From contig JAKQLB010000172.1 of NCBI GenBank assembly GCA_029567375.1, positions 1-35,762 of the forward strand: a stretch of 35,762 nucleotides of DNA, read 5' to 3'. Positions 6,574 to 12,667 of the stretch are shown here, one piece after another. Position 1 is the stretch's first letter, and the number at the start of each line of letters is the position of its first letter. The notes under the pieces were generated by a model. That model ran no database searches. It was not told where the DNA came from and was given only the letters and a program-made list of their open reading frames with translations. This DNA is from Bacteroidota bacterium. Lineage in GTDB: Bacteria > Bacteroidota > Bacteroidia > Bacteroidales > UBA932. Both the position numbers and the translations under genes were made by a program.

Positions 6574-6675
6574 AGTCCTGTGGTTTTAATTGTTGTTTAT
6601 GGTTACGGACACCCTCTGTCCGGTTATCTGCACTGTTCTTTGGCGGTCATTTCGCTCATCTCTGTAGTTTTTAAG

Positions 6676-6909
6676 TTATGCTTCGTAAAAAATCTCAATC
6701 TCGTTATCTATCTCAGCGTCCGTCGGGTTGCCCTGCGGGTACATCCTCATTGTGTTGCGGTAAATTGCCTTCCAGTCCGTCCCGGTCATCTCAAGGTAGT
6801 TGGCCTCGGCCATCCTATCCTGTATCCGGGCGGTCAGGGCTTCGTCGTAGTTGGCTTCCTTGTAGCTGATTAGCCTTAGCTTGCCTTCCGTTGTTTTGAT
6901 TACTTTCAT
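6676..6909 (-). CDS. Hypothetical protein, 77 aa, first gene of operon C
   Basis: The start is taken at ATG 6909 (MKVIKTTEGKLRLISYKEAN), which leaves a leader of about 35 bases after promoter C. Longer in-frame readings begin in or next to the -7 box. The protein is acidic and helical (YDEALTARIQDRMAEANYLE) and ends DNEIEIFYEA. No family is recognised. Its leader has two ACCAC motifs (AAAACCACAAAAAACCACGA). A 102-base gap before the next gene has no supported gene. Confidence 0.68.
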   Translation of the reverse strand: MKVIKTTEGKLRLISYKEANYDEALTARIQDRMAEANYLEMTGTDWKAIYRNTMRMYPQGNPTDAEIDNEIEIFYEA

Positions 6910-6944
6910 CGTCGTGGTTTTTTGTGGTTTTTTCATCTTCATAG

Positions 6945-6976
6945 TAAAGATAATACATTCAGTTAACATTTGCAAA
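6945..6976 (-). promoter_or_regulatory. Promoter C (TTTG-N20-TATCTTTA)
   Basis: On the minus strand TTTG (6976 to 6973), 20 bases, then TATCTTTA (6952 to 6945). The -7 box is identical to that of promoter B. It heads the four-gene operon down to 5960. Confidence 0.87.
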
Positions 6977-7008
6977 TAAAATAGGCTTTATTGCGGTCAG
7001 GGGTGTAA

Positions 7009-7025
7009 TTTAGATGAATTCTAAA
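7009..7025. promoter_or_regulatory. Operator-like palindrome C, TTTAGA-N5-TCTAAA
   Basis: A perfect 6-bp inverted repeat around TGAAT, 32 bases upstream of the -33 box of promoter C and flanked on the promoter side by GGGGTGTAAT as in copy B. The spacer differs in all three copies, so the two arms are what is conserved. Confidence 0.82.
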
Positions 7026-7067
7026 TAGCGAACCGTTATTATGATTGCGGTGATCCGGCGCTGTGGT

Positions 7068-7517
7068 TTAAATTATGCGTCTGTTTTTCTTGTCTCTAAG
7101 CGTTTCCCAAGTAGGATCATTGCCCTCAGGGTCTTCCATGTGCTTTAATATAAAGTCACTTATTTTATCTGAGGTTCGATCCCACTCATAAGCATCAAAT
7201 ATCTCCCTTGCAAGCTCTAACACCCCTGTCGGGCTGAGGTAGTCCCTTATGGCAATACCTTTATCATGTATTCCTATTGGGGTTCTCAGGCCTCCGTCTA
7301 TATCGTCAAGCTCCCAATCAGGCGTTACGACTGATATCCAAACTTGACGGGTAGCGAACCTTACGTTAGCGTTAGCGAGGGCATCTTTGAGAGTGTCACC
7401 AACTCCCCAACATTGATCTGAGGTTCTTACGAACCACCTGAGGGGTATCTGATTTATTGTTCCGGCGTGAGCCTTAAGGAATTCCTGTTGCTCACTTGAT
7501 AATTCTATTTTCACCAT
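7068..7517 (-). CDS. Hypothetical protein, 149 aa
   Basis: This is an acidic soluble protein starting MVKIELSSEQQEFLKAHAGT. Features are a DTLKDALANANVRF helix near residues 40-54 (as in small domains that modulate an input strand), a beta region ending LDDIDGG, and a helical C-terminal half (GVLELAREIFDAYEWDR). No family is recognised. It is the first minus-strand gene of the divergent region at 7518-7594 and stands alone before promoter C. Its leader has AAAAACCACGA. Confidence 0.72.
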   Translation of the reverse strand: MVKIELSSEQQEFLKAHAGTINQIPLRWFVRTSDQCWGVGDTLKDALANANVRFATRQVWISVVTPDWELDDIDGGLRTPIGIHDKGIAIRDYLSPTGVLELAREIFDAYEWDRTSDKISDFILKHMEDPEGNDPTWETLRDKKNRRII

Positions 7518-7571
7518 ATCGTTTATCGTGGTTTTTAATTACCGCAAAAGATTTTGTTAATTGAAAACGTT

Positions 7572-7579
7572 TATATTTG
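7572..7579 (+). promoter_or_regulatory. Probable -7 element (TATATTTG) of the rightward promoter
   Basis: TATATTTG matches the Bacteroidetes -7 consensus exactly and ends 15 bases before the first rightward ATG at 7595. No TTTG lies at the ideal 19-20 base distance; the nearest (7553-7556) is 15 bases upstream. The divergent 77-base gap must also drive the minus-strand 149-aa gene, but I see no good element for that direction. Confidence 0.5.
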
Positions 7580-7594
7580 TACAAAACATAACTG

Positions 7595-8167
7595 ATGGTA
7601 GAAAAGCTTCAGATCGAATGGGTTAAAATCTCAACGTTAGAGGTTAACTCAGGCCAAATCGAAGGGGTTCCAACTAATCCAAGGTTTATCAAGGACTCAG
7701 GGTTTCGGGCTTTAGTGCAAAGCATAAGTGAAGACCCTGATTTCATGTCAGCCAACCCTCTCAAGGTTTATAAGAACGTAGTCATCGGGGGCAATATGCG
7801 CCTCAGAGCTTGCCGTGAGCTTAAGTGGAAGGAGATACCAATAGTCCGGTTTCCGGATGATACGCCTCCCGATATTCTTAAGGCAAGGGCTATAAAAGAC
7901 AACCACCATTACGGAGAAGACGATTGGGATGCTCTCGCTAATGAGTGGGATGACGTTCCTCTTAATGAATGGGGGGTATTCAAAGATCATGTAACTTTCA
8001 ATCCAAACCTCAGTCCGGAAACGGCTCAGGGGCAGGTTACTGAGGCTGACATTAACCACGCCCAAACGGAACTTAGCAATCAATTCGTTTCCTCAGAGCC
8101 GCAGATGTTTGAGATTATCTGTCCTAAGTGTGGTAATGAATTCAATGTCAAAGATCCCTCGAAATGA
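7595..8167 (+). CDS. ParB-like (sulfiredoxin/ParB N-terminal fold) protein with C-terminal Cys knuckle
   Basis: This 190-aa protein has the ParB/sulfiredoxin-type core: VKISTLEVN near residue 10, NPR at 28-30, and VIGGNMRLRACRELKW at about 63-78, which is the GG-x-x-R nucleotide/phosphate-binding box of the fold. A C-terminal CPKCGNEF (176-183) is half of a zinc ribbon. Phage proteins of this type act variously as CTP-binding DNA-binding proteins, nucleases or helpers of DNA-modification enzymes; which applies here is not visible. It is the first gene of the rightward operon, 15 bases after a -7 box, and overlaps the next gene by four bases. The fold is clear; the activity is not. Confidence 0.78.
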   Translation: MVEKLQIEWVKISTLEVNSGQIEGVPTNPRFIKDSGFRALVQSISEDPDFMSANPLKVYKNVVIGGNMRLRACRELKWKEIPIVRFPDDTPPDILKARAIKDNHHYGEDDWDALANEWDDVPLNEWGVFKDHVTFNPNLSPETAQGQVTEADINHAQTELSNQFVSSEPQMFEIICPKCGNEFNVKDPSK

Positions 8168-8433
8168 ACAAGAAACAAGTAGCGGCATTTTTAGAGGGCG
8201 AAGAATGGACTTTTGCAAAGACCATGCCGACAACTCCGCATTGGTACATAATAAAGCAAAAGTGTTCCGACCCTGATAAGTTCGTTGAGGCAGCTGAATA
8301 TTTACAGGCCAACGGAGTGCCGCATAGGTTCTTCAAGAAGGTTTATCTGTACTCATTTTTCGGCAAGTACAAATATTGGACTAATGGATATCCCATTGAT
8401 CAAACGGATGTTATTAACCGTGCCGAGATATGA
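8164..8433 (+). CDS. Small conserved phage protein of unknown function, 89 aa
   Basis: The protein starts MNKKQVAAFLEGEEWTFAKT and contains TTPHWYIIKQKC and YWTNGYPIDQTDVINRAE. The run WTFAKTMP...PHWY...YWT-G-P...T-x-x-INR is familiar from small proteins near methylase or ParB-like genes in other phages, but no function is known to me. It overlaps both neighbours by four bases (ATGA type), so it is translated together with the ParB-like gene and the unknown gene after it. Confidence 0.72.
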   Translation: MNKKQVAAFLEGEEWTFAKTMPTTPHWYIIKQKCSDPDKFVEAAEYLQANGVPHRFFKKVYLYSFFGKYKYWTNGYPIDQTDVINRAEI

Positions 8434-8990
8434 TATACAGTATTGAATATTGCCACGTTTATACCTCCTCAGGCGTTGATGAACTTGCGGAGAATTCAAT
8501 ATCTGCACTCCGTGATGTGCTTAAGGACGTGAAAGATACTCCTTATGAGTTAGCGGTGATGGTTGATGACTATTCGCCCAAGGATAAGACGGACTTTGAT
8601 TATAAGGCCTTCATAGACTACCTTAATGTTCATAAGGTTGTTCCTTCCTTGTTCATAAAGGAGAGTGATCTGCTTGGAATAAACAGAAAAATACTTGACC
8701 GGCTTCCTAATGGTAAGCTACGGCAATCCTATGTCAATTACATTTTAACAAAAGAACAGCATCCTTGCTCTCTCTTTGTGGCTTCTTGGTATATGCTAAG
8801 GTTAGGGTTGGTGACGGCATCTAATGGTGATCCTGATAGTGTTAAGATGGTTCAGCCGGCAGACCGATTAATAAATATTCTTCCCGCATATTTCATTGAT
8901 GCCGAAAACAGGGCGGCAAAGATATTACGGGCTTTAGGCGTTCCTTATTCAACCACCATAATGAACATCTATCTTGAAAACAAAAGCTGA
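8430..8990 (+). CDS. Unknown protein, 186 aa
   Basis: Starts MIYSIEYCHVYTSSGVDELA. The N-terminal 60 residues read like strand-helix-strand (RDVLKDVKDTPYELAVMVDDYSP), and the C-terminal half is helical (SLFVASWYMLRLGLV, then AENRAAKILRALG). I do not recognise the family. Its place between a ParB-like gene pair and a SAM methyltransferase, with overlaps of 4 and 17 bases, implies a joint function with them. Confidence 0.7.
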   Translation: MIYSIEYCHVYTSSGVDELAENSISALRDVLKDVKDTPYELAVMVDDYSPKDKTDFDYKAFIDYLNVHKVVPSLFIKESDLLGINRKILDRLPNGKLRQSYVNYILTKEQHPCSLFVASWYMLRLGLVTASNGDPDSVKMVQPADRLINILPAYFIDAENRAAKILRALGVPYSTTIMNIYLENKS

Positions 8991-9681
8991 TATTTGGAAC
9001 AGGTTTTCACCTGATAGGTATGTTAAGCAGAACTATGCGAACATGAAAGTTCAGGATGTGTTAATCCTGTATCGCATTTTTACCCGTCACCAAAACAGAA
9101 CGGGCGGGGTTATAATGGAGGTTGGGGGTGCGGTTAACCTTTATCCGGTTTTAGCAATGCTGCCGTTTTATGATCGGGTCATTATAACTGACATCACGGA
9201 TGCAAACCTCCATTACTTGTCATCTCAGATATCAAAGCTTGATAAGGTATGGATGCAGTACATTGACGTGATCAGGACGTTTGACTTATCGTTACAGGGA
9301 TATGATTTTCAGGCCGAGCTAAAAAAGAAGGTTCATTATCAGCGGGTGTCAGTATTCGATCTGCAGACTGATATTGTCAATCATATCAGCATGAACTTTT
9401 TGGCTGAAAGCATAACCGATAAATACACTACCTTTTATGATGCTTGCCAATGCGTTAAGAAGGCCGTCCGGAAGGGAGGGCAAATAACAGCAACATTCAT
9501 GTCGGGGTCAACCGGATATAAGGTAAACGGACACCGGTTTCCGGCGGTTAATATCTCAACGGAACACGTTATAGATGCCTTTGCCGACATGAAGGAGGCG
9601 TTTGCTGTTAATATTCCTATGGTTGGCAACCCCGTCCGGAAGGGGTATTCAGGTATCATTTATTACCAAGGGAAAAGATGA
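8974..9681 (+). CDS. SAM-dependent methyltransferase, NNMT/SCO2525-like
   Basis: The protein is 235 aa. The SAM-binding motif I region is VIMEVGGAVNLYPVLAMLPF (about 46-65), followed by VIITDITDANLHYL (motif II). Later NFLAESITDKYTTFYDA (141-157) and ATFMSGSTGYKVNGHRFPAV (173-192) match the pattern I recall for the actinobacterial SCO2525 methyltransferase family, related to nicotinamide/phenylethanolamine N-methyltransferases, which mostly act on small molecules. The only possible start after the in-frame stop at 8962 is TTG 8974 (or a non-standard codon); there is no ATG until residue 24. It overlaps the upstream gene by 17 bases and the next by four. The substrate is unknown; the methyltransferase call is firm, the subfamily moderate. 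Confidence 0.78.
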   Translation: MKTKADIWNRFSPDRYVKQNYANMKVQDVLILYRIFTRHQNRTGGVIMEVGGAVNLYPVLAMLPFYDRVIITDITDANLHYLSSQISKLDKVWMQYIDVIRTFDLSLQGYDFQAELKKKVHYQRVSVFDLQTDIVNHISMNFLAESITDKYTTFYDACQCVKKAVRKGGQITATFMSGSTGYKVNGHRFPAVNISTEHVIDAFADMKEAFAVNIPMVGNPVRKGYSGIIYYQGKR

Positions 9682-10310
9682 TAGCCGCCATTTATACTAT
9701 CCCCAAAAGGTTTGAGCTTATGAGGGCGTTAAAGGACAAGATTAAGCCCTCCGTTGATGAGGTACGAATTTTCATGGATGGGGATTACAGGGGGAATTGG
9801 TGGAACCATCAGCGAACACTCTCTGAAATGTTACCCTTAGCGAAAAAGGATGAGCCGGTATTGATAATGACGGATGACGTTACTACCGTTCCTGATTGGA
9901 GGGAGAGATGGGAAAAAATACATGAGGCGGCAGGCTCAGAGATTTATTGTTTATTCACCCGCAAGAGGCACTTGTTTAAAGAGGAAAATCTTAAACGTGG
10001 ATTTGTTACAGGGGTGCACCTAAGGGGGTTTTATGATCAGGCCACAATTTACATTAACCGGCCGTCGCTTATCAATGACGTAATCAAATGGTTCAATGAA
10101 ACGGGGAAACAGACAAAGCCGTTTCTCCCACCGCTTGAGAAAAGAGGCAATCACCTTGACGTTGTGATCCAAGAATATCTTGTGGCTCATAACATAGAAT
10201 GGACGGTGACAGTTCCTACTCTCTTTGATCATTTACAGGTCGGGTCTTCCCTCGGACATGATATCGGAGGATCACCGCTTTATATAGGAAACCATGAGGA
10301 TTTATCTTAA
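9678..10310 (+). CDS. Glycosyltransferase-like protein (probable GT-A fold), 210 aa
   Basis: Starts MIAAIYTIPKRFELMRALKD. The centre holds PVLIMTDDVTTVPDWRERWE (60-79) with D66-D67 in the place of the metal-binding DxD of GT-A enzymes. The C-terminus has HLDVVIQEYLV and then VPTLFDHLQVGSSLGHD, like the conserved Q-H-x-G/SSLG end of several phage and LPS-type glycosyltransferases. There is no signal peptide or membrane span. It overlaps the methyltransferase by four bases and the PAPS-reductase-like gene by 17, so it belongs to the central cassette rather than to the sugar cassette at 15.7-20.3 kb. The substrate could be DNA, protein or a small molecule. Confidence 0.58.
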   Translation: MIAAIYTIPKRFELMRALKDKIKPSVDEVRIFMDGDYRGNWWNHQRTLSEMLPLAKKDEPVLIMTDDVTTVPDWRERWEKIHEAAGSEIYCLFTRKRHLFKEENLKRGFVTGVHLRGFYDQATIYINRPSLINDVIKWFNETGKQTKPFLPPLEKRGNHLDVVIQEYLVAHNIEWTVTVPTLFDHLQVGSSLGHDIGGSPLYIGNHEDLS

Positions 10311-11529
10311 GGAAAACGTTTGGGATGCGGCACTTAATCGCATAAGGTATCTCTATGATGAGTTTCCTAAGGTTATCTGTCAATTCTCCGGCGGGAAGGA
10401 CAGCACGGTATGTTTACATTTATGCCTTAAGGTTGCCAAGGAGAAAAACCGGCTACCGCTTACAGTATTTTTCATTGATCAGGAGGCCGAATGGGATGCA
10501 ACCATTGACTATGTGCGGGAGGTTATGGCTATGCCCGATGTTGACCCCGTATGGTTGCAGATGCCGATAAGAATATCAAACACAACATCACCAACAGAGA
10601 GGTGGCTGTGGTGTTGGGAAGAAGGGGCAAAGTGGCTCAGGGAAAAAGAACCGAACAGTATCAAAGAGAACGTTTACGGAACGGTGACTTTCAGGGAGGT
10701 TTTTGCGGCCTATGCCCGTTATCACTATCCTCATACTCCTGTTGCAATGATAGGCGGCGTAAGGGTCGAAGAGTCGCCGGCAAGGGCTATCGGTTTAACT
10801 CATTTTGCTACCTATAAGCATATCACTTGGGGGGTAGGGGCAAGCAGGAAGCTTAAGCACTTCGGCTTTTACCCTCTTTATGATTGGACGTACATGGATA
10901 TTTGGAAGGCCATACATGATAACCATTGGTCTTACTGCAAAATGTATGACTACTACTATATGTACGGGATACCGGTTCAGCATATGAGGGTCTCAAACGT
11001 ACATCACGAAACGGCGGTCAGGAGCTTATATTTCATGCAGGAGATTGAGCCTGATAATTGGAACAGGCTTACTCAGAGGCTTAAGGGAGTGAACACGGCT
11101 AAGCATGGTCAGAATGATCTTTTTGCTGCGCCTCGTACTCCGCCGGCAATGTTTAAGGATTGGAAGGAGTACGCTAATTATCTATTGGAGAACCTAATTT
11201 CAGAACCGGAGATTAAAGAGATATTTCAGAGAGAATTTAAGGCCTTTGAGAGCCGGTATAACTATGGCAATGATTTGGTTCTGCGAGACATGTACCGTCA
11301 GCTTGCGGCGGCGGTCATTGCCGATGACTACCACATGACAAAGATTAAGTCGTGGCAGACACGGGCGGATACCGCACAATGGCGTAAGTGGAAGACTACG
11401 GGGGTGCGGCATAATAACTTTTCAAATAAGTACATTGACTATGAACTTAGTAAAGGAAATCAGGGAAGCGTTCAGCAACAGCACGGACAAGATCAAATTA
11501 GCGAACACGCTGAGGAAAGTGATCTTTGA
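10294..11529 (+). CDS. PAPS-reductase-like PP-loop protein, IbrA-like
   Basis: The protein is 411 aa. A PP-loop QFSGGKDSTVCLHL lies at about residues 30-43, the ATP-pyrophosphatase motif of PAPS reductases, DndC and tRNA thiolases. FIDQEAEWDATIDYV follows, then a C-terminal region with YPLYDWTYMDIWKAI, typical of the IbrA/DUF3440 group. IbrA is known next to IbrB (ParB-like) in Escherichia coli accessory DNA and in many phages; the biochemical role is unproven. The pairing is kept here, with the ParB-like gene starting 89 bases before this one ends. The domain supports adenylation chemistry (sulfur or phosphate transfer) but no substrate is visible. Confidence 0.82.
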   Translation: MRIYLKENVWDAALNRIRYLYDEFPKVICQFSGGKDSTVCLHLCLKVAKEKNRLPLTVFFIDQEAEWDATIDYVREVMAMPDVDPVWLQMPIRISNTTSPTERWLWCWEEGAKWLREKEPNSIKENVYGTVTFREVFAAYARYHYPHTPVAMIGGVRVEESPARAIGLTHFATYKHITWGVGASRKLKHFGFYPLYDWTYMDIWKAIHDNHWSYCKMYDYYYMYGIPVQHMRVSNVHHETAVRSLYFMQEIEPDNWNRLTQRLKGVNTAKHGQNDLFAAPRTPPAMFKDWKEYANYLLENLISEPEIKEIFQREFKAFESRYNYGNDLVLRDMYRQLAAAVIADDYHMTKIKSWQTRADTAQWRKWKTTGVRHNNFSNKYIDYELSKGNQGSVQQQHGQDQISEHAEESDL

Positions 11530-12133
11530 GGAAAGCCCTGTTAATTCTCAGCCGGTTGATTACGTCCGGTGGGTCCCAATAGAAATGGTGCGGGCAAACG
11601 ACTATAACCCTAATAGCGTTGCGAGGATTGAGATGCAACTGCTTTATACGTCAATATCCCATGATGGGTACACTCAGCCTATTGTTACCGTTTGGGATGA
11701 CGTGAATGAAAAGTATATTATCGTTGATGGTTTTCACCGGTACTTTGTAGCTAAAAGCAATAAGGATATTCTTGATCGCAATAAAGGAATGCTCCCGATA
11801 GTTGTTATTGATAAGAGTATAAATGAACGCATGGCCTCAACCGTCAGGCACAACAGGGCGAGGGGAAAACACTTAATGACCGGCATGAGCAGTATGGTCT
11901 TTGAGATGTTGGAAAACGGATGGAAGGATGAGGACATTTGTAATGAGTTAGGAATGGAGCCTGAGGAACTGATAAAGCTTAAGCATATCACCGGTTTCTC
12001 GAAACTGTTCAGTAACGTGGAATATCGAAAAGCATGGGAGACAAACCAACAGGTTAAATTGAGATTGGAACATGAGCGAAAAGAGGCAAAAGAGAGAGAA
12101 CAAGACGGGGAGGCCGGAGGTCGTTTTTACTGA
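11441..12133 (+). CDS. ParB-like protein, IbrB-like
   Basis: The protein is 230 aa. Start ATG 11441 (MNLVKEIREAFSNST) is preferred to an in-frame TTG at 11435. It has the ParB core: VPIEMVRANDYNPN (45-58), DGYTQPIVTV (75-84), VDGFHRYFVAK (95-105), then ERMASTVRHNRARGKH (129-144) and a helix-turn-helix-like WKDEDICNELGMEPEELIKL. The RHNRARGKH block and the partner gene identify the IbrB type. The C-terminus is a charged helix. It overlaps the IbrA-like gene by 89 bases and the small terminase by 62, deep overlaps that argue for obligate co-expression. Its molecular activity is not established. Confidence 0.8.
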   Translation: MNLVKEIREAFSNSTDKIKLANTLRKVIFEESPVNSQPVDYVRWVPIEMVRANDYNPNSVARIEMQLLYTSISHDGYTQPIVTVWDDVNEKYIIVDGFHRYFVAKSNKDILDRNKGMLPIVVIDKSINERMASTVRHNRARGKHLMTGMSSMVFEMLENGWKDEDICNELGMEPEELIKLKHITGFSKLFSNVEYRKAWETNQQVKLRLEHERKEAKEREQDGEAGGRFY

Positions 12134-12554
12134 TGACCAATGGAAAAAGATCAATGCCTTCCTGACCGCAAGGGCTGATGGGGCTACTATTGCAAGATAT
12201 TTCGGCATACACCCCGATACCCTGTACGCAAAGGTGGTTGACAAGTATGGTGAGACTTATGATATTACAACTTTTTCTGCCTATGCAGCACTAAAAAGAG
12301 AGGAGGGCAATGAGTTACTCCGGCGAACACAGTTTGATATAGCTATGGGCGGTAACGTCACGATGCTTATATGGCTTGGGAAGCAGTACCTTGGACAACA
12401 GGATACGAGCAGTATTACTCATGGCGGCAGTATTAAAACATCACCGTTCATGCAGTTACTTATGGAGGCTACGGCTGAAATGGAGAAGGCGCAAGACATT
12501 AACAAAGAGGATGTTTCAACAGGCGTTCAACAGAATTCAACAGGTGTTGAATAG
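12072..12554 (+). CDS. terS: Terminase small subunit
   Basis: The protein is 160 aa. Residues 20-60 hold a DNA-binding helix-turn-helix (DGATIARYFGIHPDTLYAKV), followed by YAALKREEGNELLRRTQFDI and GNVTMLIWLGKQYLGQQD, a helical pattern typical of small terminases that form rings and recognise the packaging site. The gene lies immediately upstream of the large terminase. The last 15 codons are an unusual Gln/Thr/Gly/Val-rich tail (STGVQQNSTGVE) encoded by an 11-bp direct repeat. Confidence 0.82.
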   Translation: MSEKRQKRENKTGRPEVVFTDDQWKKINAFLTARADGATIARYFGIHPDTLYAKVVDKYGETYDITTFSAYAALKREEGNELLRRTQFDIAMGGNVTMLIWLGKQYLGQQDTSSITHGGSIKTSPFMQLLMEATAEMEKAQDINKEDVSTGVQQNSTGVE

Positions 12555-12563
12555 GTGTTCAAC

Positions 12564-12564
<1 letters not shown>
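12515..12564 (+). repeat. Five tandem 11-bp TTCAACAGGyG-like repeats at the end of terS
   Basis: TTCAACA occurs at 12515, 12526, 12536 and 12558, with a variant TTGAATA at 12547. The spacings are 11, 10, 11 and 11 bases. The array covers the end of terS and the start of the following gap. A repeat phased to the DNA helix turn, next to terminase genes, is what a small-terminase binding site would look like; this role is inferred. Confidence 0.75.
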
Positions 12565-12626
<62 letters not shown>

Positions 12627-12667
12627 GAATAAAGTAAATAATTACACTATAATAAACTTATTAGTGA

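Noticed and set aside
6574-6675. A possible tiny gene (MSEMTAKEQCR, 11 codons) in the 102-base gap
   Set aside because: Too short to support, and the next frame, which looks more protein-like, has no start codon.
6349-6873. A 174-codon plus-strand open frame through the left arm
   Set aside because: It runs antisense across three packed small genes and promoterless leader sequence, has Cys/Val/His-rich composition with no domain, and is explained by codon bias of the minus-strand genes.
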